From contig CM041201.1 of NCBI GenBank assembly GCA_023078555.1, positions 811,213-875,212 on the forward strand: a stretch of 64,000 nucleotides of DNA, given 5' to 3'. Below, in pieces: positions 47,349-59,300 of this stretch. The notes beneath the pieces were generated by a model, which did not search any database, was not told where the DNA came from, and saw nothing but the letters and a program-made list of their open reading frames with translations. Position numbers and translations under genes: made by a program. This stretch comes from Ulva prolifera. Taxonomy: Eukaryota; Chlorophyta; Ulvophyceae; Ulvales; Ulvaceae. Each line of letters begins with the position of its first letter. The stretch's first letter is position 1.

Positions 47349-50300
47349 CTGCACACACACAACGTCAATCTATCTTCGCCACACATGCCAACTACCTCCT
47401 TGCCTTTGTCCTGGAAACACATGCTACAATGCTTGTCACCCCACAGCCACTGCCGCGCAACCAGCATGCACACGATCGGTGTGTAAGCACACTTGGATCC
47501 TGTGCACCGCTTAGTGTGTCCCGTTAACAATTGTGCCCTGGACTCAAAACAGTGCATCCTGCAGATTGTGCACTGTAAAAAAATCCCCGTAAGGGTCGAC
47601 ATCCATACGACAGCAGCTGTGCGATCATCAATACACACGACAGCAGGGCAGTGCTGTGTGCATGATGTTGCGCTGTACGTGCTCTAGCTTGCTTCAGAGC
47701 TGAGCCACGCGGCTGTGATGCGGTGTGCCGCCTGCCCCTCCGCATCTCGATCGCATCAATAAAAAAGGTCACGTCCGAGGGGCAGCCGGCGACAGGAGAG
47801 GCACAAGCAACAGATGGAGACGTCGGTGAAACCTGTCTGAGCAGAGCCCACCTGGTCATTCAGGTCCTGCTGCTCCTGCTGAGCCTGCTCCAGCTTAGCC
47901 ACGAGGGCCGCCACGCGGTCCATGACGCCCTGCAGGGCATCCTGCTTCTCCTTGAGCTTCGCGTTGGCCTCCTCGAGCTCCGACTCCGCCTGCGCGAGCT
48001 TCGCCTTCTTCGGCTCGACGACCTTGTTCACGATGTGGAACTTGTCCATCGCATGCACCCAGATGCACAGCGACTTGGCGGCGTTGGACTGCTTTGCCAC
48101 GATCTCTGGCGTGAAGTCAGGGTTGTCCACGTACCTACACCCCTCCACCAGTCACTTTCAAAGACGCACAAACACACACACGCCCAATCATCTGAAGAGC
48201 TGCGTCTCCTTTAGCTACAAAATGAGACCTGAACCTGCCACTGGTAGTGCATGCCTCAGGTGCCGGCTATTGATGTTGCGGAAGCGGCGCCGAAGTGACC
48301 TCATGCGCGAGAAGGACAGATCGACATCCCCACAGCCAGCAGGTCGCAAGGCACATTTGCACAACCACCGAAGAGGCATCAATCCATCCATCAGCCACCA
48401 CCAGCCCAGCTAGATTGCAATGCATAGGTGCAAGCACAGGCACCCTACACGCCGCAGCATGTGTGCTGGACCACAGAGGCGTCGCCTTGAAGATGCACAT
48501 CACCGGGTAGCCCCAAAAGACCGGGCTGCCACATGGTCACGCCGCCCCATCACCTGTAGGCCTGAAAGCACAGCGCAGCACAACCAACCAGGAGCGCACT
48601 TCTTGAGCTTTTTGATCACAGGGTCGGGGATGTTCTCCTTGTCAAACGTCTTCAGCGCCTCCATGAAGTTCGTGTCCCCGAGCATGCGCTTCGCGGTGTC
48701 CCAGTCCGGCTTCTCCTGCCGCAGCGTGCACACCGCCTCCATCGTCAGCATCACCAGCGGCGGCGGCTTCGAGAACGACTTCATCTCGACGATGTCCGAC
48801 TTGTTCAGCGCGTTGAGGCTCTTCACCGCGCTCTCGAGCACGGGCAGCGCCTCCGCGAGGTCGGCCTTCGCGTCGTCCGCGATCGCCTGCACCTCCTGCT
48901 GGAACGCCTGCACCTCGGCGGCGTCGCGGCCGACGACCGCCTGCACCTTGTCCGCCTCCTCGCGGTCCGCCGCAACCGTCTCCAGCAGCGCCGCCGTCGC
49001 CTCGGACTTCTGGTCCAGGATCGGCTGCAGCTCGCCTGCACGCGGCTTGTGCAAGCGGCATCAATGCATTGCCTATGGTTGCAGTGCGTTGCAGTCTGCT
49101 TCGATGCTCTGCCATGTAACGGCCCGAGCCCGAGGAAAGCCCTCTCGTGTGAGTGGTGCGCCATACGTTGGCACTCACAGCACGTCCGCAGTCACGCCTT
49201 GCGTTGCTGTGAGCTGGCTGCGGCGGATGCAACGAAATACGGGCACTTTGAATCGATGTCACAGCCGGCCCCCAAGAAGCAGCGGCGATCAACAGAGCGG
49301 TGTACGGGTCGAGGCAAGGCAGCAGGGTAGGGCAGCGCACCGAGCTCGATCTTCATGCGGTCGACGACCGAGTTGGTCTCGCTGAGCTTCTGCAGCCCGA
49401 CGAGCAGCCGCTCCCGCGACTCGTTCATGTCCTGCCGCTTCTCCGCCAGCAGCGCGCAGTAGAGCTGGATGAGGTCCAGGAAGGACTTGGGCGTCGTGTA
49501 GTAGCGGCGGCGCAGCTCGTTGAAGAAGCGGTCGGCGACGGCCGTCACCGACATGTGCACGTCGACGCACAGCTGGCACACCGCCTCCTTCGATTCCTCA
49601 GACCCGAGGTCCGTGTTGCTCAGCAGCTGCACCGCGGTTCACAGCGTGCTTGATTTTGGACAAAAAATTGGGAAGTTTGCGCAGTGATTCCTCACCAACG
49701 GGTCCTCCCGAAGCACCAGCCACAAGAGGAGTGCACCAGCCGAGATTTGGTATGGAAGACGTGTCAGAGAACAGGTGTGCTCGGTGATCACGCAAAAAAC
49801 CACGTGCGCAATGCAAAGCAGGGCAGCATGGCCGGTGTGAACGGGTGGGTGGGTTCCAGTGCGTGGCTCACCTGGGTGGAGACGGAAATGAGGGCCTCCT
49901 CTGGCCATTGGGTGTACCAGTCGATCGTGCAGCAGTTGATCAGGGAGGGGAACTGCCGGCAGCGGTTGCGGAAGCTCTCCCCAACAGGCGACATGGTCAG
50001 CACGATGTGCAGGTTCTCGCGCACGCGGTCGATGAACGCCGTGTAGCAGGCCTCCTTGGAGGTGGCATAGCCGTGCTCGTGGGCCCACTCGCGGATGTCC
50101 GCGGCGACGCGGTCCTTCTCATCCTGTGCGAACATGCCGGGGACGTCTCCGGAGTTGAGCATGTTGTTGATATCTTCCAAGAACGACTCGCACACGATCT
50201 GCGTGTCGCTGAAGAGGAAGACTGTGCACTTTCCATCAATGCCCGCCTGCACAGGACGCAGGCATATGACGTATCCGGAGGTTCAACAGAGGGGCTGAGC

Positions 50301-53300
50301 CTCTGCATTCTGGCATCTGACACGACACATCACGCATGTGAGAAGCGTACCTGTATGTACAGTTTCTTGATGTCCTCCCGGAACTCATTCAACCCATAGC
50401 TCCGCCCGGGCTCAATGCTGAAGCATTCAAACCCGCCAATGTGGGCAGCAAATCGAGACACGCTCGACTTGCCTGACCCACCCACCCCCACCAGCAAAGC
50501 GTTGCCCCTGGGCTGCCTCAGCACACGGCACATGCGGGCGATGTGCTCCACAGCGTCCTGGAAAAACACGATGCTCATCGTGGAAGACTTGGTTGAGTTG
50601 TAGTCTGCGAGGTAGTCGTCCATCACCGCCACGGCCTTGTCCAGGCTCGGGACCTCCTCATACCGCCGCTCGTCCATGTCCAGCCCCATCTTCAGGAAGT
50701 CCCCAAACATGATCGTCCTGCAGCACAGGCGCCACTCGTCAGCACCCTCCCTGCACCATGCACCTCCACAGCCTAACCCAGCTAAAAGCACCTGCTGTTC
50801 CGCAAGTGTGTGCGAAAGAAGAGCATGCCGAAGAGATCAAACCAGGCATCTGCATCGCGTTTTGACGAGGCTCCACCAACAGGCTTGCCACGGCATGATC
50901 ATTCCCTTCTCTCACAGGGTCCAGGCCTTGGCCAATACTGTGAAACACATACCCACCTGGTTCCGTAAACACACTTGATTGGCCACAAGCTATCTCTGCT
51001 GACCTCAAGCGGCTCAGCAACCCCCCAGAGGCACAGTACACTACGCGCAGCACCATCGACTGCGTGAGCGCCAAAAATTCGTTCATAAGGAAGCATCGAT
51101 TTGCTGGCTGACTAACCAGCACGCGGCTAAACCGAATCAGACATACGATTTGCATGTGAATCTCGGGTTCACAGGGGCCGCACCGCTCCTCAAAGAGCTC
51201 CGCATAGCTGCTCGACGAGGTGTAGTTCTGGTTGATCAGCGCGACCATCATCTCCTTGAACTGCTCCTTGTCCGGCCGGTCGATCAGGCGGTCGTGGAAC
51301 ACCCGGGCGCACTCGTGCACCCACAGCCGCAGCAGCACGTCTGCCTCCTTGCAGTTCGCCGGCAGCACCATCAGCACGCCCTGGAACACCTTCGCAAGGT
51401 CCCGCAGGTTGAACGTGTAGTGTGACTTCGTCGGCGTCGGCAGCAGCTCGAGGGCGACCTGCTCATACAGCGCCACGCTCGCCTTCACCATTGGGCCCGC
51501 GAGCTGCTGCAGCTCGGCCCCAAAGTCCCCAAGGAAGCCCTGGAGGACCGCGGAGAAGATCGCGCGCGTGCTCGCGCCGCTCGGCGGCGGCACGCATAGC
51601 ATCGTGAAGTGCCGCAGCAGCCGCGGCGTCACGTCCTGCCGCCCGCCGCCCGGCGGCCCGCCCGCCGCGCACAGCGTCACATCCTCGATCTCCTTCCAGA
51701 ACAGCTTCTCGCGGTCGTAAAAACCCCGGAAGTCCTGGAACTGCCGCAGCAGCTCGAGCGGCGGCTGTGCGCCATACTCCTCCTTCGCCGGCATGTTGAG
51801 GTCGTCCACAAAGAACACTATGCGGCTGCCCGGGGGCGCGCCGAAGCGCGTCTTGCGCTTCTTCGACAGCTTCGACTCGATGAGTAGCTGCGTGTCACGC
51901 GCGCCCGTCTGTGCTGAGAAGTTGATGGTGTAGGGAACAAAGCCGGCGGTGCGAGCGAGGCCGTCGAGGGCCGAACGGGCGATGACGGTTTTGCCGACGC
52001 CGGTTTCGCCCGTGAACAGCACGGACCGGTCGACGTGCAGGCAGACGTCCATGAGGTGCGAGAATCTGCATGCGCTCGGCCTTTCAGCCTGTCTCACCTG
52101 CTGGCCTGAACCTAGTGCATGACAGGCGTGCGTCGGTCCACCGGCACAGCATTCGGCGACATGTAGATATCGCATTCACCAAACAAGTTTTTGCCATCAT
52201 ACAGAATGTGCTATCACTTGGGCAGTTGCAGGACTACAGGTGGAGGCAGACCTGGTGGTGTCCAAAGTCGGCACCATGATTGAATGGAACGAGATCGTTT
52301 TGTCGTATTTGAATGTGGGGATGAAGTCATTCCAGCTGCGGATGTCGATGGGACTGCAGCTCATGTCCACAAATATATCAAATACGCTGCCTGACGGTGG
52401 CAGCTGGCACGTGCTGCTGAGAAGGCTGCGGGCGAATTCATCAAACGCTTCGTGGACATCATGGATCATGTTACCTCCCGCACCCCAGATCAGGGCAAAT
52501 GTGAAGACCTTGCTGATGCTTGCCTTGATGGAATCAGCATCCTGACCCTGCATTCTCCTCAGCCGAACTGAGCAGCTCAACGGGCCGTGAATGCCCGACC
52601 CCCCTCAGCCCGACAATTTGTCATAGACCGGGGCTGCCCGAGGCTGGGCTGGACACATGCATGGGTTTAGCCACCAAGTTATGCATACAGGCATGCACAC
52701 GCGCATACATATTGAGGCTGGATGCGGTGCTCACGGTGATGGCCCGGGAGAAGGTGGGGGATGTCATGTTTGTGCCACCTGATGACCCTTTGTGCATAGG
52801 GGACGTGTCGGTTGTGAGCCCCTGTGCTGGTACCTATTGTAGCGCGGCGGCTCAGGAGGGCGGGTCTGCTGCGGCGGGGCGGGATGTGCAGAAATGCAAT
52901 TGTGCATATCGAGCGTACGACCCAGATGCATTTGATTTTGTGCCAGTGTCATATGAGACGCACGGTAGGACGCACGTCAGGTCGGGGCGGCCTGCTATGG
53001 CACCGTTGAATCGGCTGGCAGAGGTCGCATCTCGGTGTGGTGTGGTGGACCATGGTGTGTTTGTGACGAATGCTTTGCGCCGGTTCAGCGTGGCGTTGTG
53101 CAAAGGGAATGCTTATGTGCTCCGTGCGGGGCTTCAATCTTTGGCGGGTATTACCGGCAGGGCTGTCGTATGCGCTCATGCCTGGCCTATTGCCATAAAT
53201 TAGTGAGTGGGTTTGCGAGTGGATTCCGAGAACCGGTGGCATGCCCGGCCTCCGTCCTTTGTACACATACATACTGACATGCAATGGATCATCACACTCA

Positions 53301-56300
53301 AAAATGATCGATGCAAGCTCACCTTGAAGATGGCCTTTTCATTTGCGGTGACGAGCGACTGAATAATTCGAGCCATCGTGGTGACCAGATTGATGTCCAC
53401 AGATTTGAAGTATTCCCGTCCGTGCTGGCGCACCCAATCCAGCAGTGGCTGAATCAGTGCATCACACAGCTGCTGCAGATGTGCCCTGACATCGGCTGCC
53501 TGCTCCGCCATGTCCGTGTTGAGCCAGGTCTGAAGAAATGGCTGCCAGCCAAGCTCCTCCAGGGGCACGTACACCATACCACAGCGAGACACAGTGGCTG
53601 GGGACGCCACAGCCAGGTCTTGCACCTCGAAGAGCATGCGCATGGTGACTGGATTCAGCTTGATGCGCTCACCTGGAATTCGGTTTGAGATTAAGCCAAC
53701 AGGTTCTCCATCGCATCATACTCTTGGATTCCCTGTGGGAACTGTGATAAGGGGCCGAATTCCCAGATCGCTCACGCCCGACACATGCAGCCAGCTTGAC
53801 CACCTGGTCATGAATGCCACGGAACACGATCACACGTGTGTTGCAATTTGTGAGATGTCAAATCAGGGTGAGCAGAAGAAGCACACCATTCGGAAGGCAG
53901 AGGACGCAATTATCGTCCAGCACAGTGTTCATGTTCTCAATCCAGATCTGCGCACACAGCAAGGCTGTCGCTGCATGCCCCTCATCTGGCCAAGGGACCA
54001 CTCAGCAGCTGCTGCCACAGTCCACACTGCCTAAATCAGACATCACAGATCCAGAGGCGCACCGCGTCGACCGGGCCGTCAAAGCAGATATACTTCTTGT
54101 CGGGCGTCGTGTCGGCCACCGCGCTCCTAATCAGTGACGACCCGAGCCCGTCCGTCCACTCATTCGTGAGTAGATTGTACTCCCCGTATAGCTCCCCCAT
54201 GCGGATGCACTTCGGGTTGAACGTGTGCACGTGCGTGACCTGGAAGTCCGCGTCCTTGACCGCGAACTTCGCCCGCATCGCCGTGAGCGCCCCCGCCAGC
54301 GCCCGCAGGATCGTCGTCTTCCCGCTGCCCGTCGACCCGACCGTCATCACACCGAACCGCACGTTCAGCGTCTCAAACAGCTGCAGCACCTTGCGCACAA
54401 ACGTGTCGGGGCTCTGCAGGTTGTGCTCCTTCAGGTGGCCGAGGATCGCCTCCTGCAGCTGAGCATGCTCCTGCTGAGGGACCTCCACATTCGGGAACAG
54501 GTCAGAGATGATGTCCTGGAAGAGCTCTGCATCATCGCGGAGGAACTTCGGCAGGTTTGAGTCCCGCATCGCCTGAATCAGAACCTGGTCCTCCGGGACG
54601 TCTGGCTGTGCCCGCTTGAGGGCGCCAGCCATCACGAGCACAGACTTGAGAGCACGCATGCCAAAGTCGTAGTGGTCCTGCTGGCTTAGCTGCTCGGAGG
54701 ACAGCTTGTAGAGCTTCACCATTTTGCGGGACAGCGTACGGGAGTCCTCAAAGCCTTCAGAGAACAGCATAACCTCTGCCACCTGGAAAGTGGTAAGTGA
54801 TCGGGGCGACATAAACGACACTGGGCAAAGGAGCTACATCATCATCAATCATCTGCCTCAGTGGTGCATGACAGAAAAGCTTGTTACGGCAGCTACTCAG
54901 CATGGATGTGCAAGCAGCGGCGCACCAGGGCGTAGTCAGGGATCATCATCGCCATTGGTCTGAACAGAGCCTTCAGGTTGTCAGGCAGCTCTGTGCGCCC
55001 AGCATACCTGCAATCCACAGCAGTGGTTTCGCATCTGCCACAGCATCAGAAACGGACACGAAGCACAGGACTCACACAGGGTATGGCTGCCAGCCGCACA
55101 CACCCAGGATTCATGGTGATGAAGACACCACAGGTATGAATGAGCCTGATCTCTCGCCCCTCAAACATGAACCGCTTGACACCAGCCTTCAGGGCGTTCA
55201 CGATGGACAGGAACTGCTGAGCAACCACTGAGAGCACCTCAATGTCAATCCGGTTGAACTCATCAAAACAAGCCCAGGCTCCAGACTGAGCAACACCCGC
55301 AAAGAATTTCCCTGCAGCTCAGACGTCCGGTTACCAAAGCTGGCCTGCCAACGTACTTCAGCGCGGAGAAATGACCACGAGGGCACACCCATGAACTTGT
55401 AGTCCAAGTTGTCACCACAGTTGAACACAACACAGTTCACTCCGAGAGCTTTGCCAAGGTCCTTGGTGGTTTCGGTCTTGCCGGTTCCTGCTGGGCCAGC
55501 AGGGGCACCTCCCAGCTTCAGATGCAACGCACCAGTCAGCGTCATGTAGCACCTGCACCCCAACATCTAAATGGCAGCTACAAGCTGACATGATCAAACT
55601 CATGTGCACTCAGCCGGAATGAAGATGCCCGTTCCACAGCCGTCCTTAAAGCGGTATTGTCAGGTGCTGTGAGCCACCAGTAGCAGCACCATGGCTGTTC
55701 AGGGCTCTCAGCAGCCCAGGGCCACACCTGTCTGTCATCGGTGTCACCACGAGCCGAGCCTGAGCCCCCAGGTACTCGTACGCATACTGGAACTGTGTGT
55801 TCACCTGGTGAATGAACATATCCCCGATGCCCGCGTCCCACACATACCGCAGCTGCATCTGCCAGTCAAACTCATACTCGCTGCTGATGCACTTCTCCGC
55901 CAGGTCCTTCACGATGTCCCTCGCGTGCACGTCGATCGTGATGAGCGCCGACACGAGCTTCCGGTGCAGCTTGGACAGCTGGCCACGCACTAGGCGGGTC
56001 AGGTTCGAGAGCTGCTTCAAGCACACCTGCACCAACACCACCGCGCCCTGGGAGACCTCAGGGATGGATCATTCGCCGCTGGGGGATAATTCGCCGCTGG
56101 GAGATGCCACACGCTCGCAGAACGATACAGAGATCATGCCAAGAGACAAGCGGGGTTGCTCCAGCTCTTCCGCACGTCCGTTCTCACATCCATATACTCT
56201 GTTGTTCCCGCACAATTCACTGCTGTGGCAAGCAACACGGCTGCACAAACGATACAAAACAAGGCACCACGACACCGCTGTCAAAACTGGTGGCAACAAC

Positions 56301-59300
56301 ACATCTTCAGCCAGCGACTCACAGCGTTCACAACAGCTGCTGCCTGCCAAGTCACGCACCTGATCTTCCACAGCCTTGACAACAGCAGAAGGATCAATCA
56401 GCAGCCTACACATGGTCGCAGCTCAAGCTCGCAGGCAAGCACGGCTGGACCCACACCTGGTGGTACTCATGCATCGCCGACCCCCCGCCCCGCAGCGCCT
56501 TCACGACCTCCACCGCCCAGTACATCTGGCTCACCACGATCACCAGCTGCGCCGGCTGCTCGAGGATCCACTCCGGGCGCTCCTGCATCTCGTACGTCCG
56601 CAGCGCGTCCTTCGTCGCCCGCGCCAGCGCGCGCTGCATCTCCTGCTCTGTCGCCGCGAGCCACACCTCGACGCCGCCCCGCGCCTTGAGGTTCCCACCC
56701 AGCGCCACGCGCTCGCCCTCCGCGGAGAGCATCGCGGTGATGGACACCGCGCCGGGGTCGTCCCCGAACTCGAGTGCCTTGATGCCGTCGAAGCACTTGG
56801 ACATGTGGGGCTGCACGGCGTGCGCGTTCTTCGACTGCGCGAGGATCTCGAGCAGCTCGTCGTCGCCGAGGAAGTAGAAGCGCGCAAACGCGGCGCGCTT
56901 CATCGCGAGGTAGTCCGACAGCTCCTTCTGGATCTGCTCGAGGGACTCGCTCGCCTTGTGGAACGTCGAGAGGTACGCGGGGTTCGTGCCCGCCTGCACC
57001 ACACACACGCACGTTCACAAAGCCACAACCGCAGCCACGGCTTGACTGGCACTGTTGCGGCAGTACCGGCGCAGCACCAGGCACCGTGACACCGGGCCGC
57101 GAGATGGTGTGCAGTGGCGTGATCTGATCCAGCATGCATACATGGTTCAAAAGCCTGCTTCCACAAAGGCAAGTGCTGCAGGTTGATGTATGCAGCGGCC
57201 TTGGCACCTCGAGCGCATGGACGAGACGCTCCAGAGGAAGTGACCGCACAGGCCGACCAGTTCACCGGCAGCGAGCTGCTGCTCGGCAAGTACAAGTCGC
57301 TCGGCCCGGCCGCCAGGGCGGTGCGCGCCCCCCCACACGTGATTGTAATGTGGCAAAGTATTGCCACAGGGCTGTGGCAGCCCTGTGGCAAAACTGTACC
57401 AGCTCAATGCAACAGAGCCGCGCCAGCGCAGCAGAGCACATGACAGGAAGAACTTGGTCCCGGCACAATGAGGTTGGCACTGGCCAGCCAGGATCACAGC
57501 CTGAGGGAGTCTGTGGAAGGCCTGGGGCGCACCGCGAGGGCCAGCGGGCGCTCCTTGACCGCCCGCATGATCGCCCGGAACTCCTTGTCGACGACCTGGA
57601 AGGCCTTGGCCGGGCCGGGCAGCTGGCGCTGGATGTCGGGGGCGCCGAAGATGCTCTCGAGGTACATCCAGTTCTTCTGCACCGCGAGCCACTCGTCGAG
57701 GGTCTCGCCAAACAGCAGCAGCATCTTCTCGACCTTCTCCACCTCTGACTTGATGCCCGTCACAAATCTGCATGCAGCCGACCATGTTGACAGTGAGAGG
57801 CCGGGCCGACACGCTCACATGCACTGCGGCAGGCCCAAACTGCATGTGCTGGACCACCACAGCTGTGCACAGCACAGGCACGGCGTGTCCGGACTCTCAG
57901 CTCAAATTCCCCATTTTCCACAGCCACGTGCAGCATGGCAGAGAAACACGCGAGTGCGGCGCTGGCGCCATCACCGCGCGCTGCTATCCATCGGACCGCA
58001 GCAGCTGGATTCCCCGATACAAGTCCGCACAGTTCATCAACGTCCCTACCCAACACTGTGACTGCAGGGACAGATCAACTCCTCAAAAGAACAGCTCCAT
58101 CCTGACACCTCAACAGGGCGCCGCAGCACGCAGACGCAGACACACACACCCCGCAGCCATGTGAGCAACCAGAGCTCCTGCCATGGCACGGCAGAGCATG
58201 CGCGCAATTCAACACCCAGGCCGCACCTGGACGACACGATCGTGCTCATCGTGACCATCGAGTCCTCCAGCGCCGCCGTCACCTCGTCGATCGCCGACAG
58301 GATCACCATGTCCTTCGAGTCCTTGTACGGCACGCAGGTGAACTCGATGTCCGCCCACTTGCCGCTCACCTTCGCCAGCATCCCCTCCAGCGCCGCCTCC
58401 TGCGTCGCCTCCATGCTCGCCGCCGCGATCGCCTCCCGGTGTGCCACCGCCTTGTGCTCGACCAGGTACTCGATCGTCAGCGCCGCGTCGTCGCGCCGCG
58501 GCACGGCCTCGCCCACCGCCGCGTCCACCTTCACCCAGTGCCGCTCCCGCATCGTGCCGTTGCACAGCGCCACCGCAACCGGCAGCACTGCGCGCATCCC
58601 GTCCACCGCCTCCCGCAGCTGCGGCACCTTGTTGTTCGGCGGCAGCGAGCGCTCCAGCTTCGTCGCGAGCTTGTGCACCTTCGTCGTCTCCTCCTCCACC
58701 CCCTTCAGCCCCAGCTCCCCAAGCGCCGTCCCGCTCCACGACGCGACTGTCCCCGAAAACTCTGCCGTCGCCTCCCAAAGCGCCAGCTTCAGCTCCACCT
58801 CGTCCGCCGTCTCCGCCAGCTCCTCCGACACCTGCGCCGGCTGTCTGAACTCCACCAGCAGCCGGTTGATCCGCTCGTTCTCCCCGCGCGCCGCATCCAC
58901 GCGCCCCCGCAGCGCGCGCAGATACTCCACCGCGCGCTCGTGCTCCGTCGCGGCGTCCAGAATCATCTCGTGCTGCGCGTCGTTGCGGATATCCACGACG
59001 CCCTTCTGCATCTCTTCCCAGCCGCGCTCGAGCTCCCCCACAAAGCGCCCGGTGTTCTCGTCGCGGGCGCCCTCCACCTCCTCCACCGCGTTTTTCAGCG
59101 CGTCAAACTCGCCGCTGAGTGAGGCGAGCTCCGCGGCCTCGAAGTCCGGTACGGCGATGCCGGCGCCCTTGATGACCTCGTAAAGGTTGCCGACCTCGAG
59201 GCACAGCGCGTCCAGCTTCGCCTCGCGCTCCTTCACGGCTGCGAGGAATGCGACCTTCTCCACAAACTTGTCGACGTCGCTGTCCGGCACCGTCAGCGCG

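Larger units (their letters stand above)
49341..53672 (-). other. dynein block 4: end of AAA2, AAA3 and AAA4 (exons 17-22)
   Basis: Exons 53672-53323, 52547-52252, 52065-51184, 50717-50351, 50246-49872 and 49626-49341. Landmarks: [23 protein letters not shown]3 P-loop [10 protein letters not shown] with Walker [14 protein letters not shown]4 P-loop [12 protein letters not shown]. The AAA3/AAA4 junction uses a CG/GTGCGG donor at 51184 inside a frame that stays open for another ~15 codons. The join [11 protein letters not shown] is the only one I found that keeps phase. Exon 22 runs into coiled coil 1 of the stalk. Confidence 0.88.

Noticed and set aside
56358-56413. Extra small dynein exon encoding [15 protein letters not shown]
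   Set aside because: The join from YHQ (56457) directly to VCLKQLSNL (56026) gives the normal linker spacing in phase 0; the extra piece would lengthen it.
58161-59183. 340- and 227-codon plus-strand frames
   Set aside because: Both are antisense shadows of the large dynein linker exon 59368-58227, which has clear family motifs.
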